Made by a program: the position numbers and the translations under genes
The notes under the pieces: generated by a model
Databases searched by the model: none
What the model was told of the DNA's origin: nothing
The model's input: the letters and a program-made list of their open reading frames with translations, nothing else
Source of the DNA: a virus
Length of the DNA stretch: 64,000 nucleotides
IMG/VR virus record: IMGVR_UViG_3300032235_001020
Coordinates: 20,981-84,980 of that record
Direction: 5' to 3' (one strand)
In this document: positions 16,518 through 23,312 of the stretch, piece after piece
How the letters are laid out: the number at the start of each line of letters is the position of its first letter
Numbering within the stretch: the first letter of the stretch is position 1

Positions 16518-17123
16518 TCAGCCGAAGTGCTGGATCCAGTCGGGCAGGGCTGGGATCGGCTCGGCGGTCTGGGGCATGACCAGGATGATCAGCTCGATGG
16601 TCTCGCCCTGCAGCCGCAACGGACCGCCGTCGAAGGCCGAGAGCACCAGCGAGTCAGCGAGCAGTCCGGCCGCCTTGATGGCGCGCTCGAGGTAGGCGAC
16701 CCGGTACCGGCCAGCGGTTTCGCTGAGCGTGGGGGTGGCACTCCATCGCTGCACGCAGGCCGCCAGAGCGCTGTCGATGTCCGGGAAGGGGGTGATGCTG
16801 TGCTGGAGCGGCAGCTGTTTGCCGTTGTTGCTGCTGGTCTTGTAGTAGGTGGTGACCGTGGCCGTCTCGCCGTCGATCACGAGACCGCGCTCGGCAGTCT
16901 TGATGCCACTGCTGGCCTTGAGTAGCTCTGGGCTGGGGATGATGGTGATGGACTCATCGGCTGTGCCCTTGCGGTCAAAGCCAATGGCCGTCACCTTGCC
17001 CTGATCACTGGCAGCTAGGAGCACCCCGCCGCAGTGAGGGCGGATGTGCACCGACTGGTAGGGCGCGTAAGGCCCCGTGAAGGAACCCACGGCAGCCAGG
17101 AGGGCGGAGTTGAACTGCAGCAC
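16518..17123 (-). CDS. Possible sliding-clamp-like processivity factor
   Basis: 201 aa. YQSVHIRPHCGGVLLAASDQGK, then TAIGFDRKG and ITIIPSPELLKASSG resemble a beta-clamp domain (Y-x-SV..., GGV-x-L-x-ATD-G, D-x-G, I-x2-PxxLL). It is far shorter than bacterial DnaN (about 370 aa), so it would have one or two domains and need to form a larger oligomer. Its place directly upstream of the SSB supports a replication role. No polymerase gene lies in the window to confirm it. Confidence 0.5.
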   Translation of the reverse strand: MLQFNSALLAAVGSFTGPYAPYQSVHIRPHCGGVLLAASDQGKVTAIGFDRKGTADESITIIPSPELLKASSGIKTAERGLVIDGETATVTTYYKTSSNNGKQLPLQHSITPFPDIDSALAACVQRWSATPTLSETAGRYRVAYLERAIKAAGLLADSLVLSAFDGGPLRLQGETIELIILVMPQTAEPIPALPDWIQHFG

Positions 17124-17127
17124 GAGC

Positions 17128-17325
17128 TCAGGCCTGAGTTGCCAGCTGGACGACGCCCTGGAGCTGGGCGGTCCGAGGCGCCCACTGCCAGCGGTAGGAG
17201 AGCTGGTTCTTCTGCATCAGGGCATTGGCCGGCTCCAGCTCGCCCAGGCCGAGCATGGGTTGCCAGGCCGGATCGAGGGGCTGGTTGGTGCGGATGTCGA
17301 CCATCAGGGCGCGGCGTCGCTCCAT
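17128..17325 (-). CDS. Unknown 65-aa protein
   Basis: MERRRALMVDIRTNQPLDPA, then a Trp/Gln-rich end (YRWQWAPRTAQLQG). First gene of the leftward replication operon (17325 to 15077), 4 nt before the clamp-like gene. No family recognised. Confidence 0.6.
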   Translation of the reverse strand: MERRRALMVDIRTNQPLDPAWQPMLGLGELEPANALMQKNQLSYRWQWAPRTAQLQGVVQLATQA

Positions 17326-17405
17326 CGGGGAGTCTTGTGTCGGCCCTTCAGGCTAAGGAGGGTTGCAAGCCCCTTCATCATTTCGCACGATTTGTCTTAC
17401 GTAGC

Positions 17406-17651
17406 ATGGAGCTGGCCGCTTGGCTGAGGCAGATGGACCGGGGCGACGAAGAGCTGCTGAACCGTGCCTACGCGCGGCGGCATGAGCTGCTGGCTCAGCC
17501 GGAGACCAAGTGGGTGCGCATGACGCTGGAAGCGCGCGGCGTCACGTTTGTGCTGGAAGAGCGCACTGGTGTTGAGCGCATCGAGTGGATGCCCAGGCAG
17601 CAGGAGCCGGCAGATGGGGGCAGCGGCAATGGTGCCTACGACCGGGAGTAA
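17406..17651 (+). CDS. Unknown 81-aa protein
   Basis: ATG 17406, MELAAWLRQMDRGDEELLNR, then VRMTLEARGVTFVLEERTG. The leader contains TTGTCTTACGTA (17391-17402), a 12-mer repeated exactly at 36804-36815 ahead of the large rightward virion gene. First of three rightward genes; function unknown. Confidence 0.65.
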   Translation: MELAAWLRQMDRGDEELLNRAYARRHELLAQPETKWVRMTLEARGVTFVLEERTGVERIEWMPRQQEPADGGSGNGAYDRE

Positions 17652-17653
17652 CG

Positions 17654-17914
17654 ATGCCGGTCTGGTTGTGGCGATCGATTATCGGCGTGGCGTCGACAAC
17701 TGCCCTGCTGGTGATCATGCAGTGGGCGGCATGCACGTTCTATGTGATGCCGAAGATCTGGCCCTGGTATGCCAAGTACAAGGGCACAGCCATCGCTGAG
17801 AAGATCGAGATGCCACCGGTGGGATGTGATGACGCCAGCGGCCGCTCCGTAGCAGCGCTGATGGCACTTCTGACTACATTGATCTCATTGAGTCGCCAGG
17901 CCGACGACCGCTAA
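17654..17914 (+). CDS. Small membrane protein, holin candidate
   Basis: 86 aa: N-terminal hydrophobic helix (IIGVASTTALLVIMQWAACTF, residues about 8-28), a short basic loop and a second weaker hydrophobic helix at the end (SVAALMALLTTLISLSRQ) with a charged tail. Two helices and small size fit a class II holin, but the endolysin is 33 kb away, so the call is tentative. Confidence 0.5.
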   Translation: MPVWLWRSIIGVASTTALLVIMQWAACTFYVMPKIWPWYAKYKGTAIAEKIEMPPVGCDDASGRSVAALMALLTTLISLSRQADDR

Positions 17915-17920
17915 AGACCG

Positions 17921-18298
17921 ATGGAAACAACAGACTCTGACCTGATGAGCCTTGATGAGCACGAGCCGGTCTTTCATATCGAAGACGATGGGCTTGGCAT
18001 CAAGGGCTATGAGATTGATGGTCGGTTCATCGTGGACTTTGACTGGGAGCCCGGCAGCCAGTGGGAATTCCTGGACGACGAAGAAGCATTCCAGGACTAC
18101 GTGGCTCGCTGGCTCGAGGTGATGACCGGTGAACCCATGAGCGCCGTTGAGGTCAAGGCGCTCCAGGTCGCACGTGAATCGGGTGCTGCTGAGCAAGCGA
18201 TCTGTCCGATGCCATCAGGGCAGGATCTTGCTGGCAATGAAGATGGCAAGGATGCCGATGCCGGAGAGTGCGCCTGCGACTTCAAGCAGGTTCAGTAA
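17921..18298 (+). CDS. Unknown acidic protein
   Basis: 125 aa. Residues 1-85 look well formed (EPVFHIEDDGLGIKGYEIDG, FIVDFDWEPGSQWEFLDDEE) and very acidic. The last 40 residues are compositionally odd and lie opposite the start of a leftward membrane-peptide gene (18215-18310), so one of the two overlapping strands may not be used here. Confidence 0.58.
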   Translation: METTDSDLMSLDEHEPVFHIEDDGLGIKGYEIDGRFIVDFDWEPGSQWEFLDDEEAFQDYVARWLEVMTGEPMSAVEVKALQVARESGAAEQAICPMPSGQDLAGNEDGKDADAGECACDFKQVQ

Positions 18299-18310
18299 CT
18301 GCGGATCCAT
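18215..18310 (-). CDS. 31-aa membrane peptide ending ASKILP
   Basis: ATG 18310: a short polar start (MDPQLLNLLEVAG) then one hydrophobic helix ending FIASKILP. The same C-terminal ASKILP ends the 29-aa peptide at 19506, so they form a small family. It overlaps the end of the upstream leftward gene by 29 nt, which supports translational coupling. Confidence 0.5.
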   Translation of the reverse strand: MDPQLLNLLEVAGALSGIGILAIFIASKILP

Positions 18311-18605
18311 CGGTAAGAGCGGGGAGATCCTCCTGGAGGCATAGGTCGTAGAAGCCTGCGACCTTGCGCATGGCCTCGACGTTCCTGCACTCGTTGAAGG
18401 CGAGTTGGGTGCCACCGCGCATGATCTGCTCCTCCTGGAACCCAGCTGATGCGAGCACCCGCTCGAACAAGTGGAACCAGGCATGCACGGAGCAGTCACT
18501 CATTTCGGTGCTGATCGTTGTGGTGATCGCATTGGGATCATCCAGGCCATCACCGCCTGAAGTTTCGACGGTGATGGAGAGCTTGGTGAAGTGCTCGTTC
18601 GACAT
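18282..18605 (-). CDS. Conserved small phage protein, 107 aa
   Basis: MSNEHFTKLSITVETSGGDG, then SDCSVHAWFHLFERVLASAG and LAFNECRNVEAM. The pattern of a strand followed by HAWFHLFERVLASAGF occurs in small phage proteins of unknown role. Downstream is the ASKILP membrane peptide. Confidence 0.65.
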   Translation of the reverse strand: MSNEHFTKLSITVETSGGDGLDDPNAITTTISTEMSDCSVHAWFHLFERVLASAGFQEEQIMRGGTQLAFNECRNVEAMRKVAGFYDLCLQEDLPALTDGSAVTEPA

Positions 18606-18620
18606 GAAGTCAGGGACTGA

Positions 18621-18779
18621 TCAAGTAAGCGCATGTGCTGCCCGACCTGCGAAAGGTCTCGGCATGTGGGGTTGGGCCAGCAACATGACGATCAGTCCAA
18701 CGTACACAGCAAGTGCGCTGACTGCAGGTGCTGTCGTGACAGCGGCACATGTCCAGCGGTAAACGGGTGCGAGGTTCAG
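18621..18779 (-). CDS. Possible CTG-started 52-aa membrane peptide
   Basis: No ATG opens this frame, but a CTG at 18779 overlaps the stop of the upstream gene (CTGA), the same geometry as the ATGA couplings nearby. The product would have a strong hydrophobic helix (AVSALAVYVGLIVMLLAQ) and a basic end. On the opposite strand a 32-aa frame exists at 18664-18762. Supported only by geometry and hydrophobicity. Confidence 0.33.
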   Translation of the reverse strand: MNLAPVYRWTCAAVTTAPAVSALAVYVGLIVMLLAQPHMPRPFAGRAAHALT

Positions 18780-18988
18780 TCGGGAGGGGGAGCATAGTTA
18801 AAGACGTAGGGATTGTCTCCTGGATCCGGCAAGCCGCGGACGATGGCGCAGGCGCGGGTATAGAAGGGTGAGCTGGTCTTACCTGCCGCTTCCAATGCAG
18901 CCTTGACCTTCGCCCAGTTCTCGTGATTGGTGCTGTCGATGAGCCTGAGAACGGCTCGCCATACGCTAGTGAAAAACAGATGTGACAT
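18776..18988 (-). CDS. Unknown 70-aa protein
   Basis: ATG 18988 (MSHLFFTSVWRAVLRLIDST), or GTG 18997 inside the leader hairpin. NHENWAKVKAALEAAGKTSS, then RACAIVRGLPDPGDNPYVF. The leader is one of the repeated terminator-leader boundaries. Function unknown. Confidence 0.6.
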   Translation of the reverse strand: MSHLFFTSVWRAVLRLIDSTNHENWAKVKAALEAAGKTSSPFYTRACAIVRGLPDPGDNPYVFNYAPPPD

Positions 18989-18992
18989 TTGA

Positions 18993-19037
18993 TGCACTGT
19001 TGGTGCAATAAAAAAGCCGGCCTGGTGGGGCCGGCGT
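18993..19037 (-). promoter_or_regulatory. Cassette boundary: terminator plus GTGCAT leader
   Basis: Leftward: perfect GCCGGCC...GGCCGGC stem (19016-19035) and TTTTTTATT end the 19054 gene; then TGCAC-CAACA-GTGCA (18993-19007) forms the leader hairpin of the next gene. Confidence 0.75.
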
Positions 19038-19053
19038 GATGGGCGGATGTGAT

Positions 19054-19323
19054 CTAGCGCTGTTCCAGTGCAATCTGGATGGCGGCCTGGAAGTAGCCCG
19101 CGACCTTCATGCGGCGGAACTCGGCGTGGCCCTCGTCGGATTGCTTGCGATCGAGCTGCTCGTGGTTGCGGCGGGACTCATTGAGGGCAGCGAGGGTCTC
19201 GACGTTGAGCATCTCGAGCTCCTTGGCTGAGAGCTGAGAGAGCTTGTCCAGCTCGATGTTCTTGCCAAGGATGAACGAGCGGAAGAAGGGCATGAAGGAT
19301 GTATCGGTCATGGCAGTAGACAT
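19054..19323 (-). CDS. Unknown 89-aa helical protein
   Basis: MSTAMTDTSFMPFFRSFILG, then KLSQLSAKELEMLNVETLAALNE-type helices with many charged residues. The leader has CTCCGCACCGCTCCC and no purine-rich ribosome site, like other leftward genes here. Followed by an intrinsic terminator. Function unknown. Confidence 0.65.
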   Translation of the reverse strand: MSTAMTDTSFMPFFRSFILGKNIELDKLSQLSAKELEMLNVETLAALNESRRNHEQLDRKQSDEGHAEFRRMKVAGYFQAAIQIALEQR

Positions 19324-19451
19324 GGTTTGGGAGCGGTGCGGAGGGAAAGAGAGTGGGTGGCGTCCGGGCTATTGGAGGAGTGCCCTGATCACGCCAGATG
19401 AGGTAAGCTGTTGGTCCAATGATTTTCAGGAATCACTGGGCATTCCGTAGC

Positions 19452-19500
19452 TGGCCGGCTGCGGTGAGGTGGGCACCTCGTGAGGACCCGCCACCGGCCA
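19452..19500. other. Nested intergenic hairpin
   Basis: TGGCCGG (19452-19458) pairs with CCGGCCA (19494-19500), and inside it GAGGTG-GG-CACCTC (19466-19479) forms a second hairpin. It lies between the 29-aa peptide gene and the 19054 gene. There is no U run, so it may be a processing or attenuation structure rather than a terminator. Confidence 0.45.
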
Positions 19501-19505
19501 CCCCA

Positions 19506-19595
19506 TTACGGCAGGATCTTGGACGCCAGCCATAACGTCAGGCAGCAGACCACGACGTAGGCGACGAGCAGCTCGAACATTAGGTGGACGGTCAT
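19506..19595 (-). CDS. 29-aa membrane peptide ending ASKILP
   Basis: ATG 19595 overlaps the upstream stop (ATGA). Almost the whole peptide is one hydrophobic helix (LLVAYVVVCCLTLWLA) ending SKILP, like the 18215 peptide. Two such peptides about 1.2 kb apart with the same C-terminal tag suggest duplication and a shared membrane target. Confidence 0.52.
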   Translation of the reverse strand: MTVHLMFELLVAYVVVCCLTLWLASKILP

Positions 19596-19807
19596 TGGTC
19601 CTCCAGCTCGGCGGCGATGGCGAGGAGACGAAGGCGCGTCAGTTGTCGGGCTTCTACTGCGGCATCCACTCCGGTCAAATACTCGTGCGGCACCACCTGA
19701 TCCGCAGCGGCGCGGAGGGCGGCGGCGACTCGCTTGGATCCAACCAACGGTTTTTCGCAGTAGTACGCATCCAGCACAGTTTGTGCGGCGGGGGAGAGGT
19801 CAGTCAT
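19592..19807 (-). CDS. Small protein of the ALRAAADQVVP type
   Basis: 71 aa from ATG 19807: MTDLSPAAQTVLDAYYCEKP, AALRAAADQVVPHEYLTG and a helical end LLAIAAELEDQ. I recall this pattern from phages and prophages of marine and freshwater picocyanobacteria; not searched. Role unknown. Confidence 0.68.
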   Translation of the reverse strand: MTDLSPAAQTVLDAYYCEKPLVGSKRVAAALRAAADQVVPHEYLTGVDAAVEARQLTRLRLLAIAAELEDQ

Positions 19808-20171
19808 CGGGCAGGGCCTCCAGGGCGCGGCGGATGGTGTGTTGGTCATCGGCAGTAGGAAGTTGATCTATGCGGTCCAATGCCTCAAGCGCTTGCTCCT
19901 TCAAGCTCGGCGCCTTGGGGCGGCGGGCGGCGCGGAGGTTCCCAATCCCTCCTGGGTACTCATCCCGACACCAACCAGCCAGCCACTCACAGCACGCCTC
20001 GAGCTCCTGGTCGGCGCCCCATTGGGCGGCGCGGGTGGCCAAGTCATCTACGTCGAAGTGGATCTCGCCTGTTTTGGATGCATCGCACCACTGCTGCACC
20101 AGCTCCGGCGGCGGGGTGATGCCGGAACTCCTAATTTGGCTTGGATTAGGAGTTGGTTGGGAGTTGGTCAT
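19800..20171 (-). CDS. Small protein of the PPPELVQQW...CCEWL type
   Basis: 123 aa. ITPPPELVQQWCDAS, AAQWGADQELEACCEWLAGW, LRAARRPKAPSLKEQALEAL. The pattern is familiar from picocyanobacterial phage and metagenome contigs; no biochemical role known. Its last 8 nt overlap the start of the next gene and its start overlaps the AP2 gene's stop. Confidence 0.72.
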   Translation of the reverse strand: MTNSQPTPNPSQIRSSGITPPPELVQQWCDASKTGEIHFDVDDLATRAAQWGADQELEACCEWLAGWCRDEYPGGIGNLRAARRPKAPSLKEQALEALDRIDQLPTADDQHTIRRALEALPDD

Positions 20172-20431
20172 TCGGGTATGTCATTGATAATGGCGTGCTC
20201 ACCGATGATGGCAAGTGCTGCCTTGTTGTAGGCGCGAGCTGCATCGATCTCACTGACATGGTTGCCGAGGTAGTAGCGCCGTCCCTTGTACGTCAGGTTG
20301 GCTCGATACAAGCCTTTGTTGCCCTTGCTGACGCCTCGGTACTTGCTGTAGGCAGTAGCAGGCCTGGGCCTCGATGCCTGAGACAGGTAGAAGTCCTTGT
20401 CAGACATCTTCCGAGTGAGATAGCTAACCAT
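20168..20431 (-). CDS. AP2-domain DNA-binding protein
   Basis: 87 aa, almost all one AP2/ERF domain: SKYRGVSKGNKGLYRANL, YKGRRYYLGNHVSEIDAARA, YNKAALAIIGEHA. Phage AP2 domains usually sit beside an HNH nuclease; here the domain stands alone and no HNH partner is fused. It probably binds DNA as a regulator or a remnant of a homing gene. Confidence 0.85.
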   Translation of the reverse strand: MVSYLTRKMSDKDFYLSQASRPRPATAYSKYRGVSKGNKGLYRANLTYKGRRYYLGNHVSEIDAARAYNKAALAIIGEHAIINDIPE

Positions 20432-20492
20432 TGGTGCTTACGGTTCTGCTGGTGCGTTATTGCGGTGACTGCTGGCAGCAGTGGATGCTTTG

Positions 20493-20591
20493 TCAGCGGG
20501 GCTGAGTGGCCTGGCCGTGGGTGGTGGCCCAGCGCGCCAGGGCGCCAAGGGCAATGCCAACTGCGAGTGCAAAGAAGGCGGAGCGTTTCAT
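20493..20591 (-). CDS. 32-aa membrane peptide
   Basis: ATG 20591 overlaps the upstream stop (ATGA). MKRSAFFALAVGIALGALARW is a short basic start plus hydrophobic helix, followed by a polar tail. Could be a leader-like inner-membrane peptide. Second of two tandem membrane micropeptides. Confidence 0.5.
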   Translation of the reverse strand: MKRSAFFALAVGIALGALARWATTHGQATQPR

Positions 20592-20668
20592 GACAGTTGG
20601 GTGAGGTAGATCGTGACGGCAAGGATGCCGAGTAGCCAGGTCAGTCCGAAGGTGACGATGGGAGGCAT
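20588..20668 (-). CDS. 26-aa membrane peptide
   Basis: ATG 20668, single hydrophobic helix (MPPIVTFGLTWLLGILAVTI). It begins inside the end of the upstream 59-aa gene (28-nt overlap) and overlaps the next start. The compact coupling of three tiny genes is the main evidence. Confidence 0.45.
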   Translation of the reverse strand: MPPIVTFGLTWLLGILAVTIYLTQLS

Positions 20669-20820
20669 TGCGGGTACATGCGGAGGAGCTGTGCCTTGCG
20701 CTCGTCAATCAGGTGAGCGGATGAGACGATCGAGCACGGTCCGCCTGGGATGCAGATGCGGTAGCAGTCGTGCCCGTGGGAGTCGATGTAGTACTCGACA
20801 TCGAGGTCGTCAGGGGTCAT
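20641..20820 (-). CDS. Unknown 59-aa protein
   Basis: MTPDDLDVEYYIDSHGHDCY, then RICIPGGPCSIVSSAHLIDE. A compact strand-rich protein with three central cysteines. ATGA overlap with the upstream gene; its end overlaps a membrane micropeptide. Confidence 0.55.
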   Translation of the reverse strand: MTPDDLDVEYYIDSHGHDCYRICIPGGPCSIVSSAHLIDERKAQLLRMYPQCLPSSPSD

Positions 20821-21116
20821 TGAGCTGGGGTGGCTTCAGGATCCGAGGCAGCGGATGGTCCGGTCATCTGCTCGTAGTGCGAACGCAGGACTTCTTGCCA
20901 CTGCCAGGCTGACCACTGGCGACCCGTGCGGAGATTGAGGATGCGGCTGGGTGAGTAGGAACCCAGTAGCAAGCCACCGGCCTCATGGGGTAGGAGTGCC
21001 CCGAAGGCCAGGAGTTCACTGCGCTGAATCTTGAGGTCAGCGGGCAGTGCGCCGGCGGTCCGGGGTGTAGTGGAACTGGCGGCCGTGGTCGTAGATGAGT
21101 CTGTACTCAATGTCAT
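20817..21116 (-). CDS. Unknown protein, start uncertain
   Basis: The plausible body is LPADLKIQRSELLAFGALLP, HEAGGLLLGSYSPSRIL and WSAWQWQEVLRSHYEQ. The preceding Ser/Thr-rich stretch lies in the overlap with the upstream gene and may not be translated; ATG 21116 is used but a CTG near 21043 would avoid the overlap. Confidence 0.5.
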   Translation of the reverse strand: MTLSTDSSTTTAASSTTPRTAGALPADLKIQRSELLAFGALLPHEAGGLLLGSYSPSRILNLRTGRQWSAWQWQEVLRSHYEQMTGPSAASDPEATPAQ

Positions 21117-21213
21117 TGTCTGCGCAGGTCTTAATGAGCTCACGGAGTTGGGCTCCGTTGTGGAGGGGGAAGTAGACGTCATTGACCGGCAGGGACGGGT
21201 AGTGGACGAGCAT
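21037..21213 (-). CDS. Unknown 58-aa protein
   Basis: ATG 21213, MLVHYPSLPVNDVYFPLHNG, then LIKTCADNDIEYRLIYDHGR. ATG 21309 would extend it by a Pro/Ser-rich stretch lying entirely over the upstream gene, so the shorter start is preferred. Looks like a small alpha-beta protein of the kind that follows GP88-type genes. Confidence 0.55.
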   Translation of the reverse strand: MLVHYPSLPVNDVYFPLHNGAQLRELIKTCADNDIEYRLIYDHGRQFHYTPDRRRTAR

Positions 21214-21964
21214 GGGAGTGACCGCTGCGGGAGTAACCGGAGAATTGACCCTGGGCTCGGCGCTGCTGGATGGCTTGCCCGGCTGCGGAGTGCTTGGGTT
21301 GGGTGCCATGAACAAGGTGTGCGAAATGAGTTGGTGTTGTTTGGTAGGCCAGGGCGTCAGTGAAGTCAATGGCCAGGCCCAGAGCGTATGCCTCTTCTTG
21401 CGTATTGACAACCCTCGCTGTCCGAGGAAACAGACCGTCTGCCAGGAGGAAGTCGTAGCGCCCGCCCCAGGAGGCGGTCATGGTCATGTTGCTGGGCAGG
21501 GGCAGTAGCGCACCGCGATCCAGCCAGAGCGGCAGGTTCTTGCTGTACAGGTAGAACTGGAGGTCGCTATGGCGTTGAGCGGTCTCGATCAGGGCATCAC
21601 GCAGCTGGTCGTTGTAGCAATCGCCGGAGGTGAACCAGCGGACGCGTTCGGTGTAGCTGCGGACCTGGGCGCGCAGGGACAGATCCAGTAGATCGGCCAT
21701 GGCGCCAGCGTTGAGCCCGCGCAGCAGTGACCAGTTGTGGTGGCGCGACTTGCGGACGGAGGGCCGGGTCTCCTCGCTGGCGGCAGAGCAGCGAAACAGG
21801 GTGTGTTCGCCGTCGGTGATCCTGCCTGTCGTGGGGTCGGCCTTGGACAGACAGAGCAGAGCGCCCGGGCAGGTGAAGCCAGCGGGCAGAGCGAACGTCA
21901 TGGTGGTGTTGGGCAGCTTGGCGTTGCCGTGCCCGAACCGCAGCAGCTGATCTGACAGGGTCAT
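21179..21964 (-). CDS. GP88-like phage protein
   Basis: 261 aa with the hallmark of the gene-product-88 family: LLRFGHGNAKLPNTTMTFAL, FTCPGALLCLSKAD, SEETRPSVRKSRHHNWSLLR, then ALIETAQRHSDLQFYLYSKN and RTARVVNTQEEAYALGL. The family is frequent in actinobacterial and cyanobacterial phages; the conserved cysteines suggest metal binding, but the activity is unknown. ATGA-coupled to the upstream gene. Confidence 0.75.
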   Translation of the reverse strand: MTLSDQLLRFGHGNAKLPNTTMTFALPAGFTCPGALLCLSKADPTTGRITDGEHTLFRCSAASEETRPSVRKSRHHNWSLLRGLNAGAMADLLDLSLRAQVRSYTERVRWFTSGDCYNDQLRDALIETAQRHSDLQFYLYSKNLPLWLDRGALLPLPSNMTMTASWGGRYDFLLADGLFPRTARVVNTQEEAYALGLAIDFTDALAYQTTPTHFAHLVHGTQPKHSAAGQAIQQRRAQGQFSGYSRSGHSHARPLPVPAGQ

Positions 21965-22206
21965 GCGCCCTCCTGGCGAAGGGCGGCAGCGCGCATATGC
22001 TGAAGTTGGGTCTCGGCTACAGCCTGTGCTCGCTGAATACCGAGCTCCAGTTGGGTGATTGAGCTGAGCAGCGCGCGCTCATCGTTGGGTTCGATGGAGG
22101 TATTGGACTCGCGGTAATGAGCCAGGAGACCAAGGAGCTCGAAGTACAGGGTTTCGGCTTGCGGCGGGGAGAGCCGGAGATGAACGGCTGAGGGTCTGGG
22201 GAACAT
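21961..22206 (-). CDS. Unknown 81-aa helical protein
   Basis: ATG 22206 lies inside the leader hairpin. MFPRPSAVHLRLSPPQAETL and a long helix (TQLELGIQRAQAVAETQLQH). Upstream is an intrinsic terminator, so the gene heads a new cassette that continues into the GP88-like gene. Confidence 0.6.
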   Translation of the reverse strand: MFPRPSAVHLRLSPPQAETLYFELLGLLAHYRESNTSIEPNDERALLSSITQLELGIQRAQAVAETQLQHMRAAALRQEGA

Positions 22207-22262
22207 GCACAGGTGTTGAGGTGCATGCAAAAAGGCCGCCCCGCGAGATGCGAGACGGCCGG
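22204..22262 (-). promoter_or_regulatory. Cassette boundary: terminator plus GTGCAT leader
   Basis: Leftward: GGCCG...CGGCC stem (22234-22260) with TTTTTGC ends the ribbon-helix-helix gene, then ATGCAC-n10-GTGCAT (22205-22226) forms the next leader hairpin, which contains the downstream start codon. Confidence 0.7.
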
Positions 22263-22288
22263 TGAGGTGTTGGATGTTTGGTGATGGC

Positions 22289-22465
22289 TTAGCCGCCTTG
22301 ACCGTTCATGGCGCACTCGAGCAGGTAGGCGCAGAGGTTGGACAGCGATCGCCCTTCCTGGTCACTGCGGACCTGCAGGAGGGTGAACAGCGTCGGGTTG
22401 AGGGAGACCGTGACCCGTTTGCTGATGCTCGTGTTGCGGCGGCTGCGGGGTTGAGTGATGAACAT
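22289..22465 (-). CDS. Ribbon-helix-helix (CopG/Arc-like) regulator, 58 aa
   Basis: ATG 22465 to TAA 22289. SKRVTVSLNPTLFTLLQVRS gives the beta strand and first helix and GRSLSNLCAYLLECAM the second helix of a ribbon-helix-helix DNA-binding fold. Such proteins bind operators as dimers. The leader CCCAACCCACC-ATG is the A/C-rich form shared by leftward genes, and a terminator follows. Confidence 0.78.
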   Translation of the reverse strand: MFITQPRSRRNTSISKRVTVSLNPTLFTLLQVRSDQEGRSLSNLCAYLLECAMNGQGG

Positions 22466-22616
22466 GGTGGGTTGGGAGTGTGAGTTGAGAGGCGAGGGTG
22501 TCGTCGTGCCAGTGCTCCAGGCGGGTGGCTTCTATGTGGTGTGTCAGGACTAGCCGGCTGCCATCGGGAAGCAGGACCGTGATGACCTGCTCTACGGGGA
22601 GGTCGATGGTTGCCAT
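22362..22616 (-). CDS. Unknown 84-aa protein overlapping the ribbon-helix-helix gene
   Basis: MATIDLPVEQVITVLLPDGS, RLVLTHHIEATRLEHW look like a real strand-rich domain. The His/Pro-rich C-terminal 35 residues run over the ribbon-helix-helix gene in another frame, which is odd and may be an artefact of an open frame. Starts 25 nt inside the zinc-ribbon gene. Confidence 0.42.
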   Translation of the reverse strand: MATIDLPVEQVITVLLPDGSRLVLTHHIEATRLEHWHDDTLASQLTLPTHHVHHSTPQPPQHEHQQTGHGLPQPDAVHPPAGPQ

Positions 22617-22984
22617 TGCTGTCGCTCAGGTAGATGGGACCAGGACGTGCGCTTGCCGATGCGGTAGTACGTGCTCGAGGCAATGCCAAAGCGGCTCTTG
22701 ATCTGCATGTAGGTCAGACCCTGGTCGTAGGCCTGACGGATGGCGTAGACATCCTTGTCCTGCAGAATCGCCAGCGGGTTGCTCTCGCCTTTAAGGGCGT
22801 AGTTGATGTTGCGCCGGGTAGCGCCTCGCTTGGGCCCTGGCTTGGGCTTGATGTAGCACTCCTTGGTGATGAACCGGGTGTCACAGTCGAAGCAGCGGAT
22901 GTACCTGCGTTGATGGTCGGGGTAGATCTCCGTGCAGGTGACACGGGTCTGCTTGGAGTTGCAGGTGCGGCAGTGCATGGCCAT
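22592..22984 (-). CDS. Zinc-ribbon plus helix-turn-helix DNA-binding protein
   Basis: 130 aa. Residues 5-38 are a zinc ribbon (CRTCNSKQT...IRCFDCDTRF, CxxC pairs 26-29 residues apart) like Ogr/NrdR-type modules. Residues about 73-118 form a helix-turn-helix (DVYAIRQAYDQGLTYMQIKS, then IASSTYYRIG). Likely a transcription regulator of phage or host promoters. Confidence 0.75.
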   Translation of the reverse strand: MAMHCRTCNSKQTRVTCTEIYPDHQRRYIRCFDCDTRFITKECYIKPKPGPKRGATRRNINYALKGESNPLAILQDKDVYAIRQAYDQGLTYMQIKSRFGIASSTYYRIGKRTSWSHLPERQQWQPSTSP

Positions 22985-22991
22985 CGCTTGC

Positions 22992-23204
22992 TCAGGCCCT
23001 GGGACGATGGCGGGTCAGCGGATAGCCCAGGTCATTGAGCTTGGCGTACTCGCGCTGGGACAGCCACCGCACTACGAGGTGGGGCGGCAGGAGTGGCATA
23101 GACAGCCAGGGATGCCGCTTGCTGGTATCCACGATGCGACGAGAGATCGAAGCAAGGTGCTCGATGCGGTGCTTGGCCTGGAGCAGCGGAGTGAGATGAA
23201 GCAC
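22992..23204 (-). CDS. Unknown 70-aa basic protein
   Basis: GTG 23204. LLQAKHRIEHLASISRRIVD, then LVVRWLSQREYAKLNDLGYP. Basic and helical. Ends 7 nt before the zinc-ribbon gene, so likely cotranscribed. Palindromes at 23222-23291 lie just upstream. Confidence 0.55.
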   Translation of the reverse strand: MLHLTPLLQAKHRIEHLASISRRIVDTSKRHPWLSMPLLPPHLVVRWLSQREYAKLNDLGYPLTRHRPRA

Positions 23205-23221
23205 GAGAGGTATCTGGAGTG

Positions 23222-23291
23222 GGGTCAGATCGTCAGACCCTTAGGGGTAGCGGAGCTTGATGCCAGACGACGGCGTGTCAGTTTCTGACAC
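23222..23291. promoter_or_regulatory. Two GTCAG/CTGAC palindromes, operator-like
   Basis: GTGTCAG-TTT-CTGACAC (23275-23291) is a perfect 7-bp inverted repeat; about 45 bp away GGGTC...GACCC (about 23222-23240) contains GTCAG twice. They lie between the 34-aa peptide gene and the 23204 start, a place expected for a repressor site. Confidence 0.45.
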
Positions 23292-23312
23292 TTTGTATGG
23301 GGAGTCGTTGAG

